From contig NC_086351.1 in assembly GCF_036324505.1 (NCBI RefSeq), positions 3,730,001 through 3,794,000 of the forward strand: a DNA stretch of 64,000 bases, written 5' to 3'. This DNA is from Eleginops maclovinus (taxonomy: Eukaryota; Chordata; Actinopteri; Perciformes; Eleginopidae). The notes under the pieces are model-generated. The model saw only the letters and a program-made list of their open reading frames with translations, searched no databases and was not told the origin of the DNA. Both the position numbers and the translations under genes were made by a program. Numbering within the stretch: position 1 is the stretch's first letter; each line of letters begins with the position of its first letter. Shown here piece after piece: positions 28,501 through 41,400 of the stretch.

Positions 28501-29091
28501 CCCTACCCTGCACTGTTTGGATCAAAGCTGAACAGATATAGTTCAATATCACGTACCATGCTACCATTACTAGCTAAATGCGGGCAGGTATACACATGTA
28601 CAACAAATTCCCATTCTTAAAAGCCTTGTATTGATTTTTTGCGGTGATCTTACAAAGACACGTTATGTTTATTGAATCTCTTTCTCTTAGGGTTATGGAA
28701 TCCATGTGACAAAATCAGTGAAACCAGAGCCAGTCCACATGAAGGACATTATCTTCTGCAGTGGAGGCACCCTCCTACCTAACATGCCCTCCTCCCTGAA
28801 GGTAAATATAGTAGATAAACATTATTTTGGAACAGTCTCTTTATCTTATCATTCAGTATCAGTCATTATGTATACTTCCTCTCTCAGCCTCAGACTGTAG
28901 TGATCTCCTGCGAGGAGGACCTGTCTCTGTGTGGCCCGGCGCTCTCTGCTACTCTGCCAGTCGTCACCGCTGAGTTCATCCTCACTGGGATCCTTCAGCA
29001 GAGACTTGACCTTCAGACTTACAGACTCTCAGCCCCTGCACATTCCCCACAGCCGGCAGGAGGCAGGGGAAGGAGCAGGAAGAAGACTTAG
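19528..29091 (+). CDS. mdc1: Mediator of DNA damage checkpoint protein 1
   Basis: MDC1 reads gamma-H2AX at double-strand breaks and recruits MRN, RNF8 and ATM. Exons 19528-19660, 19784-20383, 20468-20546, 20699-21963, 22944-26428, 26860-26991, 27729-27911, 28019-28144, 28691-28801 and 28888-29091 join in frame to 2,105 residues (human 2,089). An N-terminal FHA domain (about 45-130) shows LGRD, SISKQH and LGSMNGT. Seven SDTD and one SETD motif with acidic followers span about 378-648 (in human these bind NBS1 once phosphorylated by CK2). Six TQ[S/A][F/Y] motifs lie at about 718-870 (ATM sites; RNF8 docking in human). Next come lysine-rich repeats, a strongly charged EK/ER helix (about 1300-1490), and RG-rich and RGRP segments. 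Tandem BRCT domains run from 1899 to about 2085, with the HWLVE motif ending the first. The human-type PST repeats are absent. Confidence 0.95.
21964..22943 (+). other. mdc1: Intron of mdc1 between acidic exon and giant exon
   Basis: A 980-bp AT-rich intron with good GTAATG and TCTCCCAG borders. Nothing else is recognised in it. Confidence 0.8.
26812..26841 (+). repeat. mdc1: Poly-C/poly-T tract in mdc1 acceptor
   Basis: A homopolymer run of about 20 C followed by 10 T forms the polypyrimidine tract before the acceptor at 26,859. Its length may be a sequencing or polymerase-slippage artefact. Confidence 0.85.
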
Positions 29092-29109
29092 CACCACCAG
29101 GGTGTGCTG

Positions 29110-30880
29110 TAATAAAAAAAAACACAATGTAGGACTTCATTACTCGTGGATTCCCTTTCAAACCAGAGGCCGTAGAAACACTTGTGAGCCAGCTGTTTGT
29201 CGGTACTAATGACTTGAATGAAATGTGAAGCATCCTTGTTTGCCAGACAGTGGATGAAGAAGCCTAATGTAGTCTGTAGAGTTTCCCATTTCCATGTTTC
29301 AAATATCTAATTTCAGGATTTTCTCGTCTACTAATTTAGATTTTAAACTTGCAAAAGCTTATCATGATGTTGCTGCTATGTGAGGTGGGAAATGATAACC
29401 CATCAGCCGTCACATTCCCCATCTCTCATCCGTCCTTGCTCCACCCCTCTCTTTGTACGACGATAACAAGCAAGAATTAACACTGCTTATTGTCGCTTCT
29501 CTCTATACCTGCTAAGTGCTTCAGCAGCTCAATCCGCCGGTTTGGCAGGTAACCGCACCGAAGTAGGAGATTTATAGTCCTGTTTGGGTGGAGGGCTAGT
29601 GGAAGCGATAGGGGTCAGAAAAAGGCTCGTTTCCTGTCCTGATAAGATGTGCATAGTGCCTTTTTATACCGAGCTAATCAAGAACCTACCAGTGAGTCGT
29701 GTTCCTCTGTCTCCATTAACCATCACCACCTACTCCATTAAGGCTTCAATCAATCCCATTACCTCCAGCCATGAGACGCGATTTATAGGCACCTGAATGC
29801 TGATGCTGCTTCTACATCAATATATTATGGACATACATTTACACATGTTCAAAATGACTAGTATACAGAACACACACAGGAAATATTCAAACGTGCTGGA
29901 TCATTTGGTGTTTTAAATATGGACTCATTATCTAAGTTTGATTTGAGAATTGTAACATAGCTAACATCTCATGCCCAAGTTGTCAGGATGTCTGTCAGTA
30001 TGACCAATGAGAACATTAAATATTTTCTATTGTGTGACTTTTGACACGTTATACGTAATCTGCATATTTGTGTCCTTTTTATTAAGGCTGATGTGTATTT
30101 TTGTTGCTATGTTGGGGAAACTGCAGGATGGAGCTGAAAGTATAGGAAACATTAACAAAGTAATTTAAGACTTAGATTTTTGTATCGTTTTTTGCCAAGC
30201 TGCCATTCCCAAGGTTGGGTACTTATCTGATAAAGGTCTCTGTTAATCTGATTAATATTTGCCAGGCTTTTCCTCTTTTAAATTATTTAATTTAGGGATT
30301 ACTGGGGCTCAGATTTGCTCCTCTTAACCATTTCCTGTTCTTCAAGAGCCCCTTTTGTTTGAGTTGTTGGCAGATGACCTTTTAAATATTCTGAATTACT
30401 CTTATTGGAAGATCAGATGTAGAAAAATTGAAATGGAAATATGCACATTTGATTATTCCTTTTTTCCTGTACCTTATTGGATAAATCCACTTAATTTACT
30501 TTGACTTTTACTCAAGCCAATGAAGCAATAACATGCTTTTATTTTATGGAAAATGTGGAGAATCAAATGATGCGATTGGAAGCAATGCATCAAACACGCC
30601 TTTTCTAAACTCATTACCATCCACTTTAGACATAATGTGTGAGCTTAATCTGTTTAAGGACACTTAGATATGTGCTGAATCAGCAGCATCTTCTGCGGCT
30701 TGCCGGTGAAACATCTCATTAAACCCCCCAACCCCCCAGAGGTGTCTCTCAGAAAGGACCGAGTCTGTCCGGTGATTCCCGACACCAGTCGAGTGTCTCC
30801 GAGTGAGCAGAGCCCGACATATTCTGAACACCTTCCAAATGTTGAGCCGGAGTCGTGAAGTGCTGCTCTTGAGGGGGGCG
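29110..30880. other. Intergenic region downstream of mdc1
   Basis: AT-rich spacer without supported coding exons. No clear AATAAA was pinned to the mdc1 end; ATAATAAA-free sequence follows, apart from an AATAAA-like AATAAAA at about 29,111. No transposon family was recognised. Confidence 0.5.
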
Positions 30881-30990
30881 AGGTTGGAAGAGAGGGAGAC
30901 GACGAGGGAGAAAACCGGCACCGTTCACTCACGTTTCCTCCTCTGAACGCGTCTCTGCACACCGCGACGGACCGGGACTCTACCGCCAAG
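30880..30990 (+). other. Candidate untranslated first exon of the Ig-domain gene
   Basis: A locally CpG-rich stretch (GAACGCGTCTCTGCACACCG and neighbours) ends in CCAAG followed by GTGAGG, a good donor at 30,990/30,991. The next acceptor on this strand that makes sense is TCCTCCTAG before 35,473, 20 bp upstream of the Ig-protein start codon. Linking the two is inference; the left boundary is arbitrary. Confidence 0.35.
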
Positions 30991-33740
30991 GTGAGGGGTT
31001 TCTCTTTTCCTAACATGCATGTGATGCGAGGGCGAAATGTGACCGGTGCACGAAGGGTTAAATTCTGCAGCTTTTTGGTTGATGCGCTTATCGGCTATCC
31101 CGGCCCGGAGGTGACTGATCAGACATGAAGATGCCAGCTTTATCACCCAACACACATTAAACTGTCACTGAGGGAAAGGTGTGAGAACATGTTCATGCGG
31201 TCGGAGCCGGCTTCGCCATCATTGGATAATTTTAGATTTATTTAATTGATTTCCCAGCCTCCTGGTTGGATTCTAATATAATGCAGGTTTATTTTGTTGG
31301 ATGATGTCAAATGGGTTTCATTGCCTATGTTAACATCTTAAATTGAAGCAGGTAACATTAACTTGGTCATTAGTGCACCTTAATTGGAAACATAAAAAAA
31401 CTGCTAGCCTTATTTTTATTGTCATTTTAGGGAAAAAAGGCTTTATATTATATTTTATAGACTCATTATCTCGGTGACTGCTTTCTCTTCATATGGAAGC
31501 CTTTTGGTCTAATAGGTGACATTTTCTGTACAGTTAACACTTTAGTAGCATCCATTATGTGAGGATGCTCCAGCCTGAGGCTGTTTCCTCCGCCTGCAGG
31601 GTGCTGCTCACACACTGTGACCAGAGCTGCATGAAGGCCGAGACACAGCAGAGCCATGGCTGTATTATACTCGTTTTTTTTCTTACCTTTAATCAATTCT
31701 GCATCTTCCCTGCTCTTGTCCGTGTGTGTTTGTCAATACTGTACACAGCTCCACCCTCATCATGTCCCCTGATTTTAATGGATCTGACAGGTGCAAGCAA
31801 TATGGTGGAGACCTGTCTTTTCCTTCAGTTCACTGCAGCCATAGCTTGGATAAAAACAGGTTTTTAGCAGGCTTCCTCAACCAGATAAACTACAGAAATG
31901 ATATGATCTCGATTGTGTGTAGTTGTTTCAGTCTCTTTTCCCTGCATCATCATGAAACATTATATGGCTTGTAGTGATGCAAAGAGTACTAGTTTTGACA
32001 TTTGGGATAATCAGAGTACAAGTAGTTTTTGAATTTTGAAAGCCTCTCATTTCACCAAGGGAAAGCCCCGAATGCATCTGTGCCCCTGAAGTAAACATTC
32101 AGCCATTTTCACTTGTTCCTTTTGACGCAGCAATTCTTTTTCTCTGCTTTTGGATGCCTCATGATTTATAAATGCCTTGCACTCTGAGAGGAGGGTACAG
32201 TATGTGCATCAGAGTGTTAGTAAGTTTGTTTTTCAGCCTGCCTCCTCGCTGTCAGAGGGACCCCATGTAGAGCCATTTCTCCTCATCACTTGTGCAAAGA
32301 GTAAGGTGAAAACGAAAGAGAAATGATGAAGGGGTAAAGACACAGAGGTGGCTTTGTAAGGTCCCCACATCTGCAGTCATTGAAGGCATTTCCGCCTCTT
32401 TAAAACCCTGCGGACAAAGACCTGCCTGTCCCTCCAGTTAGCAGGGAGTTTGGAGTTAGAAGGAACACAGACACAGGCTTTGATTTCAGAGTGGGATGCA
32501 CGGGCTTGGATTATATAAGATAAGGAGGAGGAGAGGATGAAAGAGACATGATAAAAGAGAGACAGAGATCCAGAGAGAAAAGGGGAAATGAGAGAGAAGC
32601 CCTGAGATCGGCAGCCCAGGGTTTCGGGGTTGACAGAAATCACTGAGAAGACAAAATGTTGGGGGAAACGGGAGGGATGACACGTAGCTGTCAAACAGAG
32701 GCATATAAAGTTCAGAGAGGCAGCAGAAGATGACAAGGAGGCTTGAACAGGGTCGGGATGTTGGTAAAATAACACTTTAAGATGTGAGAATGGTGACAAA
32801 ATGGAAGAAAAGAGGAAAGAAAGAGAGAAGGGAGGGAGAGTCAGGGAAAGACAGCAGATGGCATATTTGTCCATGCTTTACGGCCCAGAGGGCAGTGTGC
32901 GTTATGCTCACAATATAGTTTATTGCATGTGTTCTTGCATGTTTATGCTCAGCGAGTCGACCCCTTTTAGCTGTGGCCTCAAATGCTCAAAATCTCCCAG
33001 AGAGAAGGAGAGGATTTTAACTTATTTTGCTTCACAGATCTCATGTGGAAACACCAGATTGACTGCGGTGACTCCACGAGGCCCACTGCTGTGACAAACA
33101 GATGGACTAGGCTCTCTTCAGAGACAACCTGCATCTGAGATTTCCGTGTTAATTAAATGCTGAGGGAAACAAGGGTCAACAGCCTGGCTTTTAGTTGGAA
33201 GTTGCAATCAGTGCATGATGCAGTGGCCTGAGATGAGGTGTCAACCCCCGGAGAAAACAGCTCAAAGAACCCAGAAACAATGAGAAGTGCAGGAATAAAA
33301 TGACAGTGTAATTTGATCTATATGTATGACAAAGGAGAGGAATGGTGTGTTTGCCAAGAGACACGGTTCTGTGTGACGCAGCATTGTTATTTTATCATAC
33401 AAAAAAAACATCAGTGGGCTTTTGGGATTTGGGCCTACTGGGGTGTGCAGATGGCAGAGGGCTCTATGAGACATTCAGCAACTTTAAAGGTCAGGTGAGG
33501 ATGCAGTAAAATGTTCATTTCTCCATTTAACTATAAAAGAAAACAGCCTCTCTGCTGTGGTTGATTAGATTCCTCAAATCCAAAGAGGCGGACATACAGG
33601 AAGTGCCCATATACACCTATACACATTGTCAAGATGACCTAATGCTTTGTCATTTCCTCCGGGAATAGGGTGTCTTGTGATGTCTGCTGTGTTACAATGA
33701 CACTTTAATCCTGGGTGCATGTTTATTAGCTGCTGCAAAG

Positions 33741-33905
33741 TGTGACTGTGAGCACTGCAGGTGTTCCTCCCGGTCCCCTCCTGGGCTTTGTAAATGAAAA
33801 CCGCAGCAAAATGTCTTTTTTGGCAGAAACTCTCTTGATGTGTTGCCTCAGTGTAGCAGAAGGCACTTCACCTCATCATAATCCCCTCAGTGTTGCAATT
33901 CATCA
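33741..33905 (+). repeat. Diverged non-coding duplicate, copy 1
   Basis: Shares an ordered series of blocks with 34,682-34,835: GCACTGCAG, CCTGGGCTTT, AAATGAAAACC, GATGTGTTGCCTC and CATCAT followed by CCCTCAGTG-like and TGCAAT blocks. The order and spacing are kept, so the two are homologous by descent rather than by chance. Confidence 0.7.
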
Positions 33906-34681
33906 CGATTCGATGCCATAGCGTCGTGTAGGAAATGTGTTTTCTCTGTAGCTCTTCCCGTCTTGGACACTTCCTGGAACAAGTTATCCTTCAGACCTCG
34001 ACGGGGTTGAGAAAATTTGAATTATCTGGAGATTCATGAATTATTCTGCCTTTTTAAAATCAAGCATATAATCAATACACAATCCTTGACAGTGATTCAA
34101 AGCCAGCTGGCCTTCTAAAATGCACATCCACTTAAAAGAGAGAGGTCTCTTTAAGACATTTATGCCTGTTACTTTAGCCATATATCAGTCTATGGATTGG
34201 GCTCTTAACCACATAAATCCACTCATGACTCTGGTTTAAATTGAGTTCACGTATGCTATCTAGTTTAAACGATACTCTCATTAGTTTTCTCAACAAAGCT
34301 TGCACCACGGGCTGTTTTTTTAATATGTAAACCTCAATAACAACCTCCAGGCAATGGCAGATAAATTGAATTTACAGTGACTGCAAGATTATCCGTAGAT
34401 TGTCTCTTCGGGGAGTTTCTTTTTTAGATGTTCTGTGTGATTCGATAGCCTAATGGAATCCCTTAATCCACTTTAAACAACATATACAGGATGAGATGAA
34501 AGAAAGACAGAAGGGAAGACAAAGCTGACCTCAACGTTATGCAACATTAAACTGCTTTATGTGAATAATTAAGCACTCAAAATGATTATGAGGTTACATG
34601 TGCTTTTTTCATGATACTGTCACTTTTGTGGCATAGACTTGGATAACCTTGGCTTCAAGCAATCTGCTGCACCTTCTCTGT

Positions 34682-34835
34682 GCACTGCAGGGGTCTGCTC
34701 CTGCTCCCATCCTGGGCTTTTAAAATGAAAACCACAGGAAAGTTTCTTTAGATGTGTTGCCTCTGATGTCTCAGCGCAGAAGAGTAGTCACATCATCAAT
34801 ATCCCTCTCAGTGCTGCAATCAATCTGGATTCTTC
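34682..34835 (+). repeat. Diverged non-coding duplicate, copy 2
   Basis: Second copy of the segment at 33,741-33,905, about 930 bp downstream in the same orientation, with the same ordered blocks and small indels. Confidence 0.7.
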
Positions 34836-35492
34836 TCAGAAACCCGCTTCTGGAAACAATGATGTGGAAATGATGTGTGTTTGAAGACCCCTTTGAGCAG
34901 CAGTGTGTTTTCATGCTGCAAAATACATTTTAGTTGTTAGAGGTTTATACTGCGAGGAACAATTGAAACCGTACATTGCTGCCGGTGACACTCCTGGATT
35001 AGGGAGCACTTCAGAATAGCGATTGTTTTTGTATTGGCTGCTGACACGTTTCTATTGATGAAATATATGCTGCACAGATCAACCAAGATCCAATTCAATT
35101 GAATCGATTTGGGGCTGAGCTGAAGGTATGATATGAGCCAAAAGATTATAATTATTTTCAGACAAACTTGTAAATTCTACTGAAGAGAAAATCAGACACT
35201 CTGAGTAAAAAGATGCTTTCAGTTTCTAGGTGAGTGTGCAGTTCATTGTACGTGCCTCAGTGGATGCTCCAGTCATCATATCATCCAAGTCACACACCTG
35301 TTCATATGTGAACAGGCAACCATTAAGAGCAATATCTACCTGTCCTTGATCCAGAATATAGAAAAGAGGACAGAGAAATACTGAATATATCTGCACAATT
35401 ATGAAGCTTCTTTCATGACCTTGCCTATTACTTTCTTTCTATGTATTCATGCTCTACACGTTTTCCTCCTAGGTACAAAACAATCAGCCAGG

Positions 35493-38400
35493 ATGGCGGC
35501 AGTCTGTGTGATCGCATTAAGCGTCCTGCTCACCACAGGTATGTTCATTAAGTATCTGAAGCTGTTCCCTCTACAGTGATCCAGAAAGATGGAGAATGTT
35601 TCTTGCACCACTGTCAGGGTTCAATCGTCAGGTCATCCTACTACCACACTGTGGTATAATTATATAATCATTTGCTCAGGAAACATTGTTTGATTTGGTA
35701 TTTAAGGACAGTTTGATGGTGCTGGAACATTGTAGACAAAATGTTGAGTAATACAAAGAATATGATATAAAAATTTCAAATCCGGGCAGAACTATATTTC
35801 ACAACTGATGTTTTATAGTCTTTATATTACTCGTATATCTTTTGATTTGTGTTTCTATATCTCTGTTTACAGCTCTTTCTGCCCCAGTAAAAGGTAAGAC
35901 TTTTTGTACCAGTGCATCCCTCTCATCCATTATAAACCAGGAGTTTTTTGTTGCCCTGTTGCTTGTTTGTCACCACTCACATCTCCTTCGTCCCATCCAG
36001 TGGTAGAGGACTTCAAGACCCTGTTCTACGGGGAGGACTGCCACATCTCGCTGCCCTCTCTAAAAGTGGAGGTCACGTTTAGGAACCGCTCGTCTCCGAG
36101 GTCTGGGGAAGTGACCCTGATGACAAATGGCAATGTGGTCAGCAGTCGGGCCAAACTCAACAGCCACCTCAGCCACCTGGTGATAGACAACGTCGGAGAG
36201 GGAGACGAGGGCGTGTACACCGTGAAGACCCTGGTGGCGCAGGAGGACATCCAACGCACTACGCTCATTGTCCGAGGTACTGGAGGCCAAGAGTGTGTTA
36301 TACATTATGAACGGGGATGAAGCATAGCATCAACTGCCTGTTGCATTAAATAGGCCAAACTTGAGTTTAAAATTCTTATTTAAATCTGAAAAAATAATAT
36401 TAAATCAAATCAAAGTTTATTTATATACAGCTCTGGAAAAAATCCAGAGACCACTCCAAATTGTTCTTAAATATGTATCTCTACATGTATGGCAGCCATT
36501 CCAGTGTGTGTTGAATTCCAACACAGAGAAAAATTGTCAGTAGTTTATAGAATGCAATAAAGATATATAAATAATAAACCAGAAAAACTGATCATGCTGC
36601 AGTGGTCTCCAGATCTGTGTATTTGTTAATATCACAAAACACATTTGTCTCAGTGGGCTTAACAAATTGACAATTTGAATACATAACAGATCACAGCTAT
36701 TAACATTATAATAAATCATAGAAAAAAGATCAGTGTTTTAACTTGACAAACTACAGTATGCCTTGAAGTGCTTTCAACTCTGTCCCCCTTCACAGTCAAT
36801 CCTTTGTTTTGAATTGGGCTTCAACATCCATTATGATTAACCTTTCCCAGCATTTTTCCATTTGGGTAATACAGTTTTTCTTTGCTGAAAATGTTGCAAA
36901 GTAGAAATAAAGCAGTTTTATTTTGAGGGGGAAATACTCTGATCAAGTATAATATGTACAAAACAAACTGGTACCTGAAACATGACTCCACATTAACTTA
37001 TAAATGTATTGTTAGTGTTATGATAAGCCTCTGCAAAACACTGCTTCAGTTTATTATCCCAATTATATTATATGTGTTTATATAACACTGAAAAGGAGCA
37101 TTTTTCTGCATTGAATACTTTTACTTTCATCATCAGAGTTAAATGCTGCTGATAGTAACTCAACGCCCTCTAAATGCTGGACTCTCACATCATGTTTTAA
37201 CAATGAGTTCTTGGTACTTTTATTGTCAAAAATGTGTTCTATGTTGTCTGTTTACTCTTTCCTATGTTACCCTTAATTGTCCTTTAAGTAGAAATGGGTC
37301 TTTGGGTTTAGTAAAGGGTCTGATATCAGATCTGGAGTCAGTGATGGTGGTAGTGTTGGCGCTCTCACTTCCCCTGCTTTAATCGTGCAGGCAGCAGCTA
37401 AATAAACCTCTCAGTTACACATCGTGTTTGTCCTCCGAGTGTTACAAGTTGCAGCAGTGTTGACTCTGGTCTGTGACTCTGATGGGATTAGACACACACA
37501 CACACACACGAGAGAGGGAGGCAGTTATCCAGCGTGGTTGATGCAACTGTAGCGTAGCAGTGTGCGCAAGATGTGCCATATGGAGGGTGTAATGTGTTGT
37601 GAGTTGAGGAAGAGGTGTGTGTGTGTGTGTGTGCTCTGAAAGTGTGAGGAGCTGCCAGGCAGTAATTATGCAGCTCTCTAACCACCAGCCCACTCCTGTC
37701 TCCTCTCCTCCCCGCTGTTTCCCTCTCTTTATCTTGTCTTCGCTGCCGTTCCCTCTGTTTGGTTTGCATCCCTACCCTTTCATTTCAGCTGCCTTGATAT
37801 TTTTGGATCAGCGCTCTTTTCTCTGCAATCTGTCCCCCCTTTCTGCCACATCTGTCAGGCCATTCCCCCTCCCTTCCTCTCTTCCCCTCACTCCTTCACC
37901 CCTATCTGTCCTCTATCTCTATCATTTTATGGCTCTGCGACAGCCATGGCTGGAGGCGTTATGGTTTCTTGTTGTAGATGTGTACAGCTGTAACTTACTG
38001 AGGGACATTTTATTTTATTTGGCACAAACATCCACCCAAAAAGGATGAAGTGATACGATTTTGTTTTGAAATTCACAAGGTCAAGGTCACTATAATTACT
38101 GGGCTATAACTCAAAAATTCAAACACTAAATAACACAATTATACACAGGTTTTTAGAAGTATAAAACAATGAGTGATGACATTTTTTAAGGACACATAAA
38201 CTACAACTTGACTGGTTAGCAGAGGCAAACAATCGCTATGTTTACTTTACTCAAAGCCAATAAACTGTCTCTCATTTTTCACTCTTTTCTACTAAAGTCA
38301 GGCAATTTACTCCCTTTTTTAAAAATAAATACCCTTGTTGCTTCTTTCTATTCAAGAACACACTCTGAACCCCCCTTTTTGTACTTTCTAGATTGCTCCA

Positions 38401-41400
38401 ACGAGCTGATCATTAAATATGGAGAAAACTACAATATTCCTCTGTCGGGGGTGACTCCTCCCATCACCCTGGAGTACAGGCCCAGTGCTGTGGAGGCCAA
38501 CCAGACATCCAGGTAGAGTCAGCAAAACACACTTTATATTATATATAGATACTTAAACCCAAACTTAATCTCTAATTACATTTTCCTACCATGATATGCA
38601 TGCCATACAAAATACTTAAAGGGGCCCTATTACGCCCTTTGGGGTCTTCCCTTTACAGTAGTGTGTTATATAGGTTTTTGTGCATGTAAATGGTCTGCAA
38701 AGGCTAAAATCCCAAAGCTCTCTCCATAGCCTTAAATGAGAAAGTTTAAGGAAAGTTCCTCCTCCCTGACTTTCTCCTCCTGCAGACCTGCTCTGATGCT
38801 GCTGACTAGCACAGGGATGTCCAGGGACGGATACCAGGGGCGAATCAGCGTCAACGAGCGCCACGCCACGCTCAGCGCTGTCACCGGTGCAGACGAAGGC
38901 AGCTACACTGTCAGGGATGCTGAAGGTGCTATCCAAAGGAAAGTGTGTCTCAATGTCAAAGGTAAAAGTGCAAATGAAGACTGATCGTATATCTGTTTTT
39001 TCTCCCATGCTTGACCTGGTCCCCTCCTTCCATCAGGATGTTGTTGTTGTTGTTGCTGTTGTTGTTTTTTCATCATTATGCTCCTCCTGCCTGCCATAAT
39101 GGCTTTTTAAAGACCCTAACGTTAATGGACTGGAATGCATTTTAGATGATTCATGTGAACAGCGCTGCGATGTACTTATCGTACACCCTCCCTTCTCTCC
39201 TCTCCTCTGTGTCGCAGAGCATCAGAACTTTGTGAAACTGCAACACGGTAAAACTCTGAAGATCAACCTGATACTCAACAGCTCCTTGGTGCAACTCTAC
39301 TACACCCCCGACTACGACCACATCCACCATCTGCTGCTCGACAAGGCAGAATTTACAAGTGTAACCGGAGCCTTTTTATTTAGTCCCACTGTTGTTGTGA
39401 TTACTGTTGTCCCTGTATTTAACATCAGGGATGGAAAATGGCTTTAGCTTTTAAAGTACTAACATACCAGAGTCAATCTGGCTGTAGGTTGCATGTTATT
39501 TACAACAGAAATCCCTTTTCTATTTGAGAAATTAGTACATTTTATGAAAAAAGGTCAGGGATTAACACCATAGGCACTATTTCAACAGCTAAGTCAATAT
39601 ATTGGATGTGATTTGTATTGTTTAGGCTAACATGATTAACTAAATTGATTTTTTTACCTAAGACAAATAATCCTGTGGGAAACTGTGTGTACCTTATAGT
39701 CTTTAAATGACAGTTAAGTCCCACAATTTGTCTATTGTAGGCCAATATTTCTATTTATTTATAACCCGTGAAACATTTAATAATTTGCAGCCCATTTTAT
39801 GCCCGACAAACGCTGGTAATAGACATTTAATCCAGTGTGATTCATCCATTTTTTAGTGTATATCAAGTTAACTTCGAAGTTTTAGTCTTTTGTAAACTTT
39901 AATGATTGTGTTTAACTGTTGCATCATTCATTAATGACATTTGGATCTTTCCTGTTCAGGTTTCTTCTTAGTAAATGTATAAATGTGTCTCTTCTAGGCC
40001 CAAACAGAGCTGGGTTTTGATGACCGTCTCTCTATCGATGGTTCCTGGGTATATCTGGATCAGGTGAAGGCTTCTGATGTGGGCCAGTTCACAGTGACAG
40101 ACATACTGGGCTTCACTGTGTCCACCACCCACCTGGGACTACAACGTAAGGATGGGGATGCGGCTGAATCACGCTAGATGTTTATATTGGTTTAGCTGCT
40201 AAAGGATGAATGTTTTGTGGCTAAAAACTGGAATTTATCAATGAAATGTCAGATGTATTATTGGCTCTTCCACATATTTCCCCCCGATTCCCTTTCCCCA
40301 CCATGCCTCCGTGCAGCCTACAGGCTGGAGTCGCTGTATGTGGCCATCATTGCCCTGTTGGGCCTGTTGGCTTTCCTTCTGCTGGTGTGTCTGCTGTCCT
40401 GCCTGATCAAAGTGAAGAAGAGGGCGCAGAGGGGAGCGGCCCTGGAGAAGATCGCCCAGAAATCAGGGGAGGACGAGGGAGAGGCCTTCAGACAGGTGAG
40501 AGGCACGATGAGGATGATGATGATTATCCTGCAGGGGGGGACGAACTACTAACCTTTTAAGAAACTAAAGAAGCAGGACCACAGTATAAAATATATTCCG
40601 GAACAAGTAAAAGTTGTGCAATCAAAGTTTTGTTAAAGAGGACGTATTTTGCTTTTTGAGTGGATAAAAAAGTGGGTTTCATTTGACTTTTTTTTATTGC
40701 TATTTCATTTTTGTTATATTTTTTAAGAAGGGGCCGGTAAAATATGATTTCTTTTTCTCCCTGCTCCTTCACACATGGGCTACAAAATACATTATTAGAT
40801 CTGTGTAAAGTGTACATGTTTTGTTTGGAAATAACTATTCAATGTGTGGAATAGACAAATAAATAAAAGTACCAAAAATATAAGTATATATTCTGCACAA
40901 CAGACCCTTCTAGAATTGCAGAAATATTTGAGTCTTTTAAATAAAATGATTAAAGCATTAGTGTGTTTCACTTTAATTTAGTTTATTTTCTTAAACTATA
41001 AACATTGCTTTTTAAATTCACTACAATATTAATCATATTTAATCTTTACTTTTAATAAATGATGATTAATTATTTGACGATTTTTTTTTACGGAATTCAT
41101 TTTAATCTGAATCTTTAAATACATGTTTTGGAGTAAAAAGTAAATAATGTAGTAGAAACAGAAAAAGGTAATACTCAAGCACAGTATAAATAATACAGTA
41201 CCTGACTCAATATACTTTGCACCACCTGTATCTGATTAAATGACTGCTCTTTGTCTCTGTGTATTTTCTCAGGTGGTCAAGAACATCACTAAACTCAGTG
41301 AGGAGTCAAAGCACTCCCAGGCCGACAACACAGAGAAATCCCAGAGCACTGAGGTGGATATCAAAGTAAGGATACTCATTATTTCTCTCTTAAATCTGAG

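Larger units (their letters stand above)
30991..35472 (+). other. Probable 4.5-kb first intron of the Ig-domain gene
   Basis: No exon or known transposon was recognised. Two diverged copies of a non-coding segment of about 160 bp occur at about 33,741-33,905 and 34,682-34,835. All open frames are short and unlike any family. Confidence 0.4.

Noticed and set aside
35904..36000. Alternative upstream coding extension of the Ig exon at 36,001
   Set aside because: The frame is open there, but a good acceptor at 36,000 and phase with the 35873-35893 exon favour the spliced model with a signal peptide.
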